Below, piece after piece: positions 1-7,612 of a DNA stretch of 42,166 nt. Both the position numbers and the translations under genes were made by a program. The stretch spans positions 1 to 42,166 of the forward strand of contig DQHP01000080.1 in NCBI GenBank assembly GCA_003524435.1, in the 5' to 3' direction. The DNA comes from Microbacterium sp. (lineage in GTDB: Bacteria > Actinomycetota > Actinomycetes > Actinomycetales > Microbacteriaceae). The notes beneath the pieces were generated by a model. It was given only the letters and a program-made list of their open reading frames with translations, did no database searches and had not been told where the DNA came from. Position 1 is the stretch's first letter. Each line of letters starts with the position of its first letter.

Positions 1-627
1 ATCCGCGTGATCGTTGCCGACGGCGCACACCCAGTCGAGCACGTCGGGCCGCAGCCCGCACTCATTGTTGCAACGCGCGGTGCGGAACCCGACGCAGAGG
101 GCGGATATCGGGCCGTCGTGCTTCTTGACGGACCGCGGATGCTGCAAGCCCCTGATCTGCGCATCGGGGAGTCCTGTCTGCGGTGGTGGTCAAACGCCGC
201 GGCCCTCGCTGCTCCTGGCGCGCCGATCCACCTCGTCGGCGTCGATAGTGCTGTCGGCAGAGCTCTCGCCACGTGGAATCAAACAGGCTACGCGCGTGCA
301 GAACTACAATCGCGTGATCCCCTGCATATGCCCCCTGCGGCCCGGGTCGCGCTGGTGGAAGGCGTACCCGCGTCAGTCGAGCGCGCGTTGGCGGCGCTCC
401 GCGAGCTCCCCGTTCCCTCGGACGCAATTCTGGGGCCGGTACCCATCGAACCCGATGAAGGGCGCGTCCGCGCTTTGGTCCGGTTTGACTACGCGGCCGG
501 CCCGAAGGTGACTTCAACGCTGCGGGCTGCCGTGGTCGCTGAAGCAGTGAAGCGACGCCGTCGCCGCGGACAACCCCTCCAGAGTCCGCTGTCCCTGCGG
601 CTCGATATTCTCGATCCTGAGCTTTAA
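1..627 (+). CDS. priA: Primosomal protein N' (PriA), C-terminal part, cut by window start
   Basis: The frame is open from the first base, so this is the C-terminal ~208 residues of a longer gene; the GTG at 7 is an internal valine codon. PriA recognises stalled or repaired forks and loads the primosome for replication restart; actinobacterial homologues usually have a degenerate helicase core. The segment fits the PriA C-terminus: a helicase-like stretch followed by the terminal domain with LVRFDYAAGPKVTSTLRAAV and an ending SPLSLRLDILDPEL. No zinc-binding cysteine cluster lies in the visible part. It sits 23 bp upstream of fmt, the usual actinobacterial order priA-fmt-rsmB. The call rests on this tail and on gene order, because the diagnostic N-terminal motifs lie outside the window. 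Confidence 0.82.
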   Translation: MRVIVADGAHPVEHVGPQPALIVATRGAEPDAEGGYRAVVLLDGPRMLQAPDLRIGESCLRWWSNAAALAAPGAPIHLVGVDSAVGRALATWNQTGYARAELQSRDPLHMPPAARVALVEGVPASVERALAALRELPVPSDAILGPVPIEPDEGRVRALVRFDYAAGPKVTSTLRAAVVAEAVKRRRRRGQPLQSPLSLRLDILDPEL

Positions 628-650
628 TCCATTCCTTCCGGAGAACCTTT

Positions 651-1571
651 ATGCGCCTTGTCTTCGCCGGCACACCAGCCGCCGCCATTCCGACCTTGCA
701 GGCTCTCGCGCTGTGGCACGAGATCGTGGCAGTGGTCACACGCCCTGACGCACCGCTGGGGCGCAAGCGAGTATTGACGCCCTCACCCGTAGCTCAGGCC
801 GCGGGGGATCTGGGCTTGCCCGTCATCAAGGCCAGCCGTCTTGATGACGACGCAACAAGCCGTATTGCCGCTCTTCGGCCTGAACTGGGAGTGATCGTGG
901 CGTATGGGGGACTCGTCCGCGAGCCGCTTCTCTCCACGCCCGTCCATGGTTGGATCAATCTGCATTTCTCACTGTTGCCCCAGTGGCGTGGCGCAGCCCC
1001 CGTGCAGCGGGCGTTGATTGCCGGCGATGCCGAGTTGGGCGCGAGCGTTTTCCAATTGGTTCCCGCACTCGACGCCGGCGATGTTTTCGCGGCGCGCGCA
1101 GTCACGGTGCCGCCTGACGCGAACGCGGACGTCGCATTAGATGTGCTCGCCCACGACGGAGCGGGCCTAACGGCTGAGGTCGTCGCAGGCATCGCCGCGG
1201 GGACAGCGATCGCCCGCCCGCAGGAAGGGCAAGTCACGACGGCGCCAAAGCTCGTGCTTGAGGACGGAAAACTCGACTGGACGAAGGCTGTGGGCGAGGT
1301 CTATTCCAGGCTGCGCGGCGTGACACCTGAGCCTGGCGCGCACACGCATGTGGGCGGCATCCGCGTGAAAATCCTGGCCGCAGCTCCCTCTGACAGTGAC
1401 GAGGTACTTGCTCCTGGCGAAATTAAGCCGCTGAAGAATTCCTTACTGATTGGTACGGGAACCACTGCGCTGGAGGTTCAACGCGTGCAACCAGCCGGCA
1501 AAGGACCTATGAAAGCGTCAGATTGGTGGCGCGGAATGCGCGAGAACGAGAACCTGCGAGCAGGCGCATGA
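651..1571 (+). CDS. fmt: Methionyl-tRNA formyltransferase
   Basis: Transfers a formyl group from 10-formyltetrahydrofolate to initiator Met-tRNA in the cytoplasm. The 306-residue length is normal for the family. The catalytic segment NLHFSLLPQWRGAAPVQ lies at about residues 103-119, giving the expected Asn103 and His105, and Asp141 follows in PALDAGDVF. The N-terminal MRLVFAGTPAAAIPTL is the folate-binding fold start, and a C-terminal OB-like domain follows from about residue 205. The ATG at 651 is preceded by a purine-rich site (CCGGAGAA) at a good distance. The stop overlaps the next start as ATGA (1568-1571), so fmt and rsmB are translationally coupled. Confidence 0.97.
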   Translation: MRLVFAGTPAAAIPTLQALALWHEIVAVVTRPDAPLGRKRVLTPSPVAQAAGDLGLPVIKASRLDDDATSRIAALRPELGVIVAYGGLVREPLLSTPVHGWINLHFSLLPQWRGAAPVQRALIAGDAELGASVFQLVPALDAGDVFAARAVTVPPDANADVALDVLAHDGAGLTAEVVAGIAAGTAIARPQEGQVTTAPKLVLEDGKLDWTKAVGEVYSRLRGVTPEPGAHTHVGGIRVKILAAAPSDSDEVLAPGEIKPLKNSLLIGTGTTALEVQRVQPAGKGPMKASDWWRGMRENENLRAGA

Positions 1572-3004
1572 CGGGCCCGCAACGACCAGCATCTGACGGT
1601 TCTGCCCGTAGGTCGCCGCGCGGCGGGGCTCGGTCTTCCTCGCGTCCGGTGCAACCCGCACGCCGGGTCGCGTACAGCGTGCTGCGCGCGGTGAGCGAAT
1701 CTGATGCGTATGCCAATTTGCTCTTGCCCTCGGCGATCGCAGAGGCGGAGCTTTCGCCACAGGACGCCGGCCTTGCCACCGAGCTGACCTATGGCACGCT
1801 TCGGCGTCGCGGCACCTATGACGCAATTATCGCTTCCGCATCCGGTCGCGCGATCGAGGATATCGATTCCGGAGTGCTCGATGCGCTTCGCCTCGCGACC
1901 CATCAACTACTTGCGACGCGCGTCGCATCGCACGCGGCCGTCAATGAGTCAGTGACTCTCGTCTCTGCCGAGGTCGGTCGCGGTGCTGCGGGCTTCGCTA
2001 ATGCTGTGCTGAGGCGCATCTCTCGCGACACACCAGGGGCGTGGGAGCAGCGCATCGAGGCAGAGGCGCGTTCTGACGATGAACGGCTGGGGCTGCGCAC
2101 TGCACACCCTGTCTGGATCATTCGTGCGCTCCGCCGGGCACTCTCCGCAGAGGGCCGGGTCGATGAACTCGAGGCGCTCCTGGAGGCGGACAACGCTTCT
2201 CCTGAGGTCACCCTGGTCGCGTTGCCGGGACTCGCCGAGCGGGGAGCTCCGGCACGGCCGTATGCGCCGACAGCGTTCGCGTCACCTGGTGGTGATCCTC
2301 AGAAGATCATCGCCGCCGCGGGGGGCACGGTGCGTGTGCAGGATGAGGGCTCGCAGTTGGTTGCCCTCGCTCTCGCTGCTGCGGCGCCGATCGCAGCGGG
2401 GGAGCGATGGCTTGACCTCTGCGCTGGTCCTGGTGGGAAGACCGCGCTGCTCGCGGCCGTCGCGCGTCAGCACGATGTGACGTTAGAAGCGAATGAAGTG
2501 GTCTCTGCCCGCGCGGGACTCGTTCGCAAGGCGCTACAGGCCGTTCCCGGCGAGATCACGGTGTACGAAGAGGATGGGCGTGGCTTCACCGCTGCCCATG
2601 CCGGCGCCTTCGATCGCATCCTGGTGGATGCGCCGTGCACAGGACTCGGCGCTCTGCGCCGGCGACCAGAAGCACGCTGGCGGAAAACACCCGGGGACGT
2701 CGCGGAACTTGCCCCGCTTCAGGAAGAGCTCCTTCGCGGCGCCATCGACGCACTCGCCCCCGGCGGAATTGTGGCGTATGTCACGTGTTCACCGCACCTC
2801 GCGGAAACGACAGGCGTGGTGGCCGAAGTGCTGCGCACCCGCACCGACGTGGTCCCACTCGACGCAGCCGCCGTCATTGGACGCGTGTCCGAAAGCCCCA
2901 TCGATCTTGCGGTCAATGACTCAGGGCACGTACAGCTGTGGCCACACCGTCACGGCACCGATGCGATGTTCCTCGCCCTTCTACAGCGCGAAGAGAGAGA
3001 ATGA
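1568..3004 (+). CDS. rsmB: 16S rRNA (cytosine-C5) methyltransferase, RsmB/Sun family
   Basis: Methylates C5 of a cytosine (C967 in E. coli) in 16S rRNA. An N-terminal NusB-like RNA-binding domain (about residues 20-170) precedes an NOP2/Sun methyltransferase domain. The SAM loop WLDLCAGPGGKTALL is near residue 281. The two family cysteines are in DAPCTGLG (Cys357) and YVTCSPH (Cys407). I chose the ATG at 1568, which overlaps the fmt stop by four bases, giving 478 residues. The frame is open 15 codons further upstream inside fmt, but that start would put a long overlap on fmt. The basic, low-complexity first 30 residues are common in actinobacterial homologues. Confidence 0.95.
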   Translation: MTGPQRPASDGSARRSPRGGARSSSRPVQPARRVAYSVLRAVSESDAYANLLLPSAIAEAELSPQDAGLATELTYGTLRRRGTYDAIIASASGRAIEDIDSGVLDALRLATHQLLATRVASHAAVNESVTLVSAEVGRGAAGFANAVLRRISRDTPGAWEQRIEAEARSDDERLGLRTAHPVWIIRALRRALSAEGRVDELEALLEADNASPEVTLVALPGLAERGAPARPYAPTAFASPGGDPQKIIAAAGGTVRVQDEGSQLVALALAAAAPIAAGERWLDLCAGPGGKTALLAAVARQHDVTLEANEVVSARAGLVRKALQAVPGEITVYEEDGRGFTAAHAGAFDRILVDAPCTGLGALRRRPEARWRKTPGDVAELAPLQEELLRGAIDALAPGGIVAYVTCSPHLAETTGVVAEVLRTRTDVVPLDAAAVIGRVSESPIDLAVNDSGHVQLWPHRHGTDAMFLALLQREERE

Positions 3005-3008
3005 ATCT

Positions 3009-3689
3009 ATGACGCTTCCCCGTGCGCCGCGCATCAATCCCAGCATCCTGTCCGCAGATTTTGTCAATATGCAGGCGGATCTGAGCCGCATCGCCACTGC
3101 AGATTTCGCGCATGTGGATGTAATGGACAATCATTTCGTGCCGAATCTGACGTTCGGGCCGCAAATGGTCGAGCGCATTCAAGCGACCAGTCCCATCCCG
3201 CTTGATGTGCACCTCATGATCGATGATCCTGACCGCTGGGCGCCCGGCTATGCGGAGTTGGGCGCGGCGAGCGTCACATTTCACCTCGAGGCAGCAGCTG
3301 AGCCGGTTGCGCTAGCTCGACGGCTGCGCTCGATCGGCGCACGCGCGGGAGTTGCGCTCAAGCCCGGAACGGAGGGGGAAGAGCTCTATGACCTCTTCGA
3401 CGAGTTCGATCAGATCCTGGTCATGACCGTGGAACCCGGCTTCGGGGGACAGGGTTTCATGCCCGAGACCATGCCGAAGCTGCGCGGGCTTGTCGACCAG
3501 GCACGCCGTCGCGGCTCCGATATCTGGTTCCAGGTGGACGGCGGAATCAGCGACAAGACGATCGCGCAGGCTGCAGAAGCGGGAGCCGATACCTTTGTTG
3601 CCGGATCCGCCGTTTACGGCGCTTCGAACATCGAGGCGGCCATCAGCGGGCTTCGAGAGCGTGCGCGAGCCGCTAGCCTTGAAGTGTGA
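3009..3689 (+). CDS. rpe: Ribulose-phosphate 3-epimerase
   Basis: Interconverts ribulose 5-phosphate and xylulose 5-phosphate in the pentose phosphate pathway. The TIM-barrel protein has all family marks: INPSILSADF at the N-terminus, HVDVMDNHFVPNLTFGP, DVHLMI, the phosphate loop MTVEPGFGGQGFM and VDGGIS. With the ATG at 3009 it is 226 residues, a typical length. A purine run (GAAGAGAGAGAA) just upstream is the ribosome-binding site. The frame continues far upstream inside rsmB, but that is a shadow. It ends in a GTGA overlap with hisE, which links sugar-phosphate supply to the histidine genes at the level of translation. Confidence 0.96.
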   Translation: MTLPRAPRINPSILSADFVNMQADLSRIATADFAHVDVMDNHFVPNLTFGPQMVERIQATSPIPLDVHLMIDDPDRWAPGYAELGAASVTFHLEAAAEPVALARRLRSIGARAGVALKPGTEGEELYDLFDEFDQILVMTVEPGFGGQGFMPETMPKLRGLVDQARRRGSDIWFQVDGGISDKTIAQAAEAGADTFVAGSAVYGASNIEAAISGLRERARAASLEV

Positions 3690-3949
3690 AGACTTTCGAC
3701 GAGCTGTTCGCTGAGCTCAGCATCAAAGCCAAGACCCGTCCTGAAGGTTCTGGTACCGTCGCCGAACTCGACGGCGGTGTGCACACGATCGGTAAGAAAA
3801 TCGTTGAAGAGGCCGCCGAAGTATGGATGGCATCAGAGTATGAATCGGATGCTGAGGCTGCCGAAGAGATTTCGCAATTGCTCTACCACGTGCAGGTCAT
3901 GATGCTGGCCAAGGGACTCAGCCTCGAGGACGTGTACCGACATCTCTGA
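3686..3949 (+). CDS. hisE: Phosphoribosyl-ATP pyrophosphatase
   Basis: Second step of histidine synthesis: hydrolyses phosphoribosyl-ATP to phosphoribosyl-AMP and pyrophosphate. The 87-residue all-alpha MazG-like protein has the expected KIVEEAAEVW metal-binding helix (Glu-Glu-Ala-Ala-Glu) and a second acidic helix with AEEISQLLYHVQVMML. The GTG start at 3686 overlaps the rpe stop. HisE and HisI are separate proteins here, as in most actinobacteria, not a HisIE fusion. Confidence 0.96.
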   Translation: MKTFDELFAELSIKAKTRPEGSGTVAELDGGVHTIGKKIVEEAAEVWMASEYESDAEAAEEISQLLYHVQVMMLAKGLSLEDVYRHL

Positions 3950-3986
3950 TGCGCTCCGTTCCCTTCCTCTGAATTGAAAGATCCCC

Positions 3987-4829
3987 ATGCTGCGCATTGC
4001 TGTTCCTAACAAAGGCTCACTCTCCGAGACCGCCGCTGAAATGCTTGCTGAGGCAGGCTACGCCGGCCGACGTGATTCTAAGACCCTGCACGTCATCGAC
4101 GCCGCGAATGACGTCGAGTTCTTCTTCCTCCGCCCCCGTGACATCGCGACCTACGTCGCATCCGGCGCACTTGATGTCGGTATCACTGGCCGCGACTTGC
4201 TCCGCGACGTTCCTGAGCAGGAGGCCCGAGAAATCCAGGCCTTGGGCTTTGCCCACTCCACGTTTCGTTTCGCCGCACCAACGGGCACATACACCACGGT
4301 CCAAGATCTCGCCGGGAAAAGGGTCGCCTCTGCGTACCCCGGGCTGGTCGACGTTTTCCTGCGTGAGCAGGGTATTGAGGCGACGCTTGTCTCTCTTGAT
4401 GGTGCGGTCGAGTCTGCCGTCCGACTGGGGGTGGCCGATGCCATCGCCGATGTCGTGGAGACCGGCACAACGCTCCGTCAGGCCGGCCTGGATATCTTCG
4501 GCCCTGTCATCATTGAATCCGAAGCGGTACTCATCAGCCGCCCGGGCGATGCCGAGGGCACAGACCGATTGCTGCGACGTCTGCGAGGTGTAATCGTTGC
4601 CCGCCGCTACGCACTGCTGGACTATGACCTTCCCCTCGCGCTTGTCGACCAGGCTACGGCGATCACCCCGGGCCGAGAATCGCCGACGATCTCTCCGCTT
4701 CAGGATGAGAGCTGGGTCGCTGTGCGCGTAATGATCCCACGCAAGGGAATCAACGGTGTGATGGATGACCTGTACGAGCTGGGTGCTCGTGCGCTCCTTG
4801 TCACAGCGATTGACGCTGCGAGGCTCTGA
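3987..4829 (+). CDS. hisG: ATP phosphoribosyltransferase, long (HisG-L) form
   Basis: Committed step of histidine synthesis: joins ATP and PRPP to give phosphoribosyl-ATP. The start MLRIAVPNKGSLSETAAEML is typical. The 280-residue length, with a C-terminal regulatory domain (about residues 205-280, ending MDDLYELGARALLVTAIDAARL), marks the long, histidine-feedback-inhibited type that needs no HisZ. A weak ribosome site (TTGAAAG) precedes the ATG at 3987. Its TGA overlaps the hisF ATG (TGATG at 4827-4831). Confidence 0.97.
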   Translation: MLRIAVPNKGSLSETAAEMLAEAGYAGRRDSKTLHVIDAANDVEFFFLRPRDIATYVASGALDVGITGRDLLRDVPEQEAREIQALGFAHSTFRFAAPTGTYTTVQDLAGKRVASAYPGLVDVFLREQGIEATLVSLDGAVESAVRLGVADAIADVVETGTTLRQAGLDIFGPVIIESEAVLISRPGDAEGTDRLLRRLRGVIVARRYALLDYDLPLALVDQATAITPGRESPTISPLQDESWVAVRVMIPRKGINGVMDDLYELGARALLVTAIDAARL

Positions 4830-5590
4830 TGAGCCTGACAAGCCGCGTCATCCCGTGCCTGGACGTCGCCGCGGGGCGTGTAGTCAAGGGCGTCAACTTC
4901 GAGAATCTGCGCGATATGGGTGATCCCGTCGAGCTTGCGGGCCACTATGCCGCGCAGGGTGCCGATGAGATTACCTTCCTCGACGTCACCGCGACGGTTG
5001 ACGAGCGCGCGACGACGTACGACGTTGTCCAGCGCACGGCGGAGCACGTCTTCGTTCCGCTGATGGTGGGCGGGGGAGTGCGTAGCGTAGAAGACGTCGC
5101 CCGATTGCAGGGCGTAGGCGCTGACAAAGTCGGCGTGAACTCCGCGGCAATTGCGCGCCCCGACCTGATCGGCGAGATCGCCGATCGTTTTGGTGCACAG
5201 GTGCTCGTCCTCTCACTCGACGTCAAGCGTGCGCCGACGACAGCATCCGGGTTCGTCGTCACCACACACGGCGGGCGTACGGAGACGACACTTGATGCAT
5301 TCGTATGGGCCCAGGAAGCCATCGAGCGGGGCGCGGGCGAGCTTCTGGTTAATTCCATTGACGCAGACGGCACGCGTGATGGCTTCGACCTGGAACTTGT
5401 GCGCCTGATGCGGGAGATCTCGTCTGTGCCGGTGATTGCCTCGGGCGGCGCAGGTGCGGTCACGGACTTCGCGCCAGCGATCAAGGCTGGGGCTGACGCT
5501 GTTCTTGCCGCCAGCGTCTTTCACTCTGGCCAGCTCACGATCAGTGAAGTGAAAGATGCCATGCGCGCAGAAGGGATTGTGGTGCGGTGA
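4829..5590 (+). CDS. hisF: Imidazole glycerol phosphate synthase cyclase subunit
   Basis: Uses ammonia from the HisH glutaminase partner to make imidazole glycerol phosphate and AICAR. The TIM barrel has both catalytic aspartates: Asp12 in IPCLDVAAGRVVKG and Asp131 in LSLDVKR. Phosphate loops are visible in VGGGVRS and IASGGAGA. At 253 residues it is full length. HisH and HisA are not in this window, so the histidine genes are split between loci. The start overlaps the hisG stop, and the end overlaps the hisI start. Confidence 0.97.
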   Translation: MSLTSRVIPCLDVAAGRVVKGVNFENLRDMGDPVELAGHYAAQGADEITFLDVTATVDERATTYDVVQRTAEHVFVPLMVGGGVRSVEDVARLQGVGADKVGVNSAAIARPDLIGEIADRFGAQVLVLSLDVKRAPTTASGFVVTTHGGRTETTLDAFVWAQEAIERGAGELLVNSIDADGTRDGFDLELVRLMREISSVPVIASGGAGAVTDFAPAIKAGADAVLAASVFHSGQLTISEVKDAMRAEGIVVR

Positions 5591-5970
5591 TGACTGATGT
5601 CGACGCAAGGCTCGCACAAGTGCTCTGGAATGCCGAGGGCCTTGCTCCTGCGATTGTGCAGCAGTGGGACACCCGTGAGGTGCTCATGCTCGCTTGGATG
5701 GATGCTGAGGCACTGCGCCGCACGCTGACAACAGGTCGTGTCACCTACTGGTCGCGCTCTCGCCAGGAGTATTGGCGCAAGGGCGACACGTCCGGAAATA
5801 TTCAGCGCATCCACGAAGCGCGGCTGGACTGCGATGGCGACGCCATCTTGCTGCTTGTCGACCAGAGCGGACCCGCCTGCCATACCGGAACGCGCACGTG
5901 CTTCGACGCCAACAACCTTGACGCTGTCGATGGTCTCGAATCCGGTCAGCAGAACGATCTTTCCGCATGA
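5590..5970 (+). CDS. hisI: Phosphoribosyl-AMP cyclohydrolase
   Basis: Third step of histidine synthesis: opens the purine ring of phosphoribosyl-AMP using zinc. The signature runs from WSRSRQEYWRKGDTSGN through RLDCDGDAILLLVDQ to GPACHTGTRTCF, with the metal-binding Asp and Cys residues in place. I use the ATG at 5590 (126 residues), which overlaps the hisF stop as TGATG; a GTG one codon earlier (5587) is also possible. The gene ends in an ATGA overlap with a tryptophan-associated membrane gene, with no trpE in between. Confidence 0.96.
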   Translation: MTDVDARLAQVLWNAEGLAPAIVQQWDTREVLMLAWMDAEALRRTLTTGRVTYWSRSRQEYWRKGDTSGNIQRIHEARLDCDGDAILLLVDQSGPACHTGTRTCFDANNLDAVDGLESGQQNDLSA

Positions 5971-6557
5971 GCATTCTGCGTCGCGGAAGAAGCTTATCCG
6001 TCATCGGATTCCTGCTCGCCGGCGGTGTCGGAATCATCTCATCGACACAGACTTGGCTCACCGTAACGAGGGCCGATGCGGGTGAAGCCATCCTCGTTCC
6101 CGGGGCAGCGGCGATGCCGTTGCTCGCGCCTTTGAGCCTTGCAGTCCTGGCCCTGGGCGCTGCGCTGTCAATCGTGGGTCCTGTGTTGCGCTACATCTTT
6201 GCGGTGCTCGCCCTCGCGGGCGGGGCGGCTTTGGCCTGGTGGACGACGGAGATCATCTCAACCGTCCCGGTATCGGCGGTTGCTCCAACCGTCGTCGAGA
6301 CCACGGGCCTTGCAGGGAGCAACGCTCTCTCCGAGGTGATCTCAGCGATCACGCCATCGGTCTGGCCGACGCTGGCGCTGGTCGGATGGATCCTGCTCGT
6401 AATTGCATCCGTCTTCGTCCTTGTCTCGGCACGACGCTGGAAGAGCGGCGGCAAGCGTTTTCGTACCGATGCCACCGCGCACGAGGCCAACGACGGCCCG
6501 GTTGATGCCATCGATTCTTGGGATGACCTCTCGCGTGGCGCTGATCCGACCCGGTGA
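5967..6557 (+). CDS. Trp biosynthesis-associated membrane protein
   Basis: A 196-residue membrane protein of the family found beside actinobacterial trp genes (TIGR02234 type, function not established). Four hydrophobic segments are visible: about residues 9-30, 47-68, 71-93 and 130-152. The first is followed by SSTQTWLTV, a family mark near the outer face. The C-terminus (about 155-196) is polar and probably cytoplasmic. The ATG overlaps the hisI stop. The neighbours trpC, trpB and trpA downstream support the family call. A role in tryptophan or anthranilate handling is only an inference from gene order. Confidence 0.88.
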   Translation: MSILRRGRSLSVIGFLLAGGVGIISSTQTWLTVTRADAGEAILVPGAAAMPLLAPLSLAVLALGAALSIVGPVLRYIFAVLALAGGAALAWWTTEIISTVPVSAVAPTVVETTGLAGSNALSEVISAITPSVWPTLALVGWILLVIASVFVLVSARRWKSGGKRFRTDATAHEANDGPVDAIDSWDDLSRGADPTR

Positions 6558-6563
6558 CCCAGA

Positions 6564-6569
6564 TAGACT
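6564..6569 (+). promoter_or_regulatory. Candidate -10 box inside the his-trp run
   Basis: TAGACT stands 7 bases after the upstream stop codon and 36 bases before the next ATG. That leaves a short leader containing a strong ribosome site. No convincing -35 box is seen. It could give the trpCBA block a promoter of its own. Confidence 0.35.
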
Positions 6570-6605
6570 GAATGAACTACCCCCACGACCGCCTCGGAGG
6601 AGAAC

Positions 6606-6836
6606 ATGACCAACCCGATCGCTGACCCCGGCCACGGACACTCGCCGGCGGCTTGGACCGCCGTGGTGGTCATGCTCGTCGGCGTCGCCGCTGGCACCCT
6701 GGCCTTCTGCCTCGACATGCCGCTTTTCGTTTGGATTTCTGTCGGCATCGTTGTCGTCGGTGCACTTCTTGGCGTGATTCTGGCCAAGGCTGGCTGGGGA
6801 GTGAACGGACCCAAGTACTCGCCGAAGGGCCACTAG
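6606..6836 (+). CDS. HGxxPAAW motif small membrane protein
   Basis: This 76-residue protein carries the motif GHGHSPAAWTAV at residues 11-22, then two membrane segments (about 16-36 and 40-62) and the tail GWGVNGPKYSPKGH. This is the small actinobacterial family defined by HGxxPAAW and found almost only between the Trp-associated membrane protein and trpC; no biochemical role is known to me. A strong ribosome site (GGAGGAG) precedes the ATG. Its TAG stop overlaps the trpC GTG start (TAGTG at 6834-6838). The histidine-rich N-terminus next to a helix might bind a metal or a partner; that is speculation. Confidence 0.9.
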   Translation: MTNPIADPGHGHSPAAWTAVVVMLVGVAAGTLAFCLDMPLFVWISVGIVVVGALLGVILAKAGWGVNGPKYSPKGH

Positions 6837-7612
6837 TGGTGCTCGCCGACCTGACGGCCGGCGCAGTCGAAGACGCCCAGCGTCGTGAACTGTCGCGTCC
6901 GCTCGCCGAGGTCGAGAAGGCTGCTCTGGCACGTCCCGCTGCTCGCGATGCTCTCGCGGCGCTCGCACCCGCAGCCCAGGTGAAGATCATCGCCGAGGTG
7001 AAGCGCGCGAGCCCTTCCCGTGGCGCACTGGCAGAGATTCCCGATCCTGCTCACCAGGCCGGTCTCTACGAGATCGGCGGCGCATCGGCGATCAGTGTGC
7101 TGACCGAAGAACGCCGCTTCGGCGGTAGCCTCGCCGATCTCGAGGCCGTGACCGCACGAGTATCGGTGCCAGTCCTGCGCAAAGACTTCATCGCGACCGC
7201 GTACCAAGTGCTGGAAGCGCGGGCAGCAGGTGCTGACCTCGCGCTCCTGATCGTGGCGGGTCTTGAGCGCAAGGTGCTGCATGAGCTTTACGCGCTCATT
7301 CTCGAGGTTGGCATGACTCCACTCGTAGAGACGCACTCCGCAGAGGAGCTCGAAGTGGCAATTGATCTAGGCGCTTCTCTCATCGGAGTGAACGCACGCA
7401 ACCTGAAGACGCTTGAGCTCGACCGCAACCTGTTCGCAAGTTTGGTTGATCGAATCCCGGACAGCGCGGTAAAGATCGCAGAGTCTGCGGTTGTCGAACC
7501 CGCAGATGTCGCACGCTATCGCGCTGCCGGTGCAGATGTCGTGCTGATCGGTGAAGCACTGGTGACCGGAGACCCGGTTGCTACTTTGAAGAGTTTCCTG
7601 GAGGTGGGATGA
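6836..7612 (+). CDS. trpC: Indole-3-glycerol phosphate synthase
   Basis: Converts the ribulose-phosphate derivative of anthranilate to indole-3-glycerol phosphate. The TIM-barrel motifs are present: IIAEVKRASPSRG (catalytic Lys), VLRKDFI (second Lys), LVETHSAEEL, IGVNARNLKTLELD and the AESAV phosphate loop. I chose the GTG at 6836, which overlaps the preceding TAG and gives 258 residues. A second GTG directly follows at 6839. The open frame runs further upstream through the small membrane gene, but that part is a shadow. Confidence 0.96.
   Translation: MVLADLTAGAVEDAQRRELSRPLAEVEKAALARPAARDALAALAPAAQVKIIAEVKRASPSRGALAEIPDPAHQAGLYEIGGASAISVLTEERRFGGSLADLEAVTARVSVPVLRKDFIATAYQVLEARAAGADLALLIVAGLERKVLHELYALILEVGMTPLVETHSAEELEVAIDLGASLIGVNARNLKTLELDRNLFASLVDRIPDSAVKIAESAVVEPADVARYRAAGADVVLIGEALVTGDPVATLKSFLEVG

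Noticed and set aside
2493..3008. Upstream extension of rpe through the end of rsmB
   Set aside because: Would overlap the catalytic part of rsmB by 500 bases; the ATG at 3009 has a ribosome site and the family start.
5930..6610. Tryptophan attenuator or T-box ahead of the trp genes
   Set aside because: No leader peptide with Trp codons and no T-box-like hairpins; genes overlap directly.
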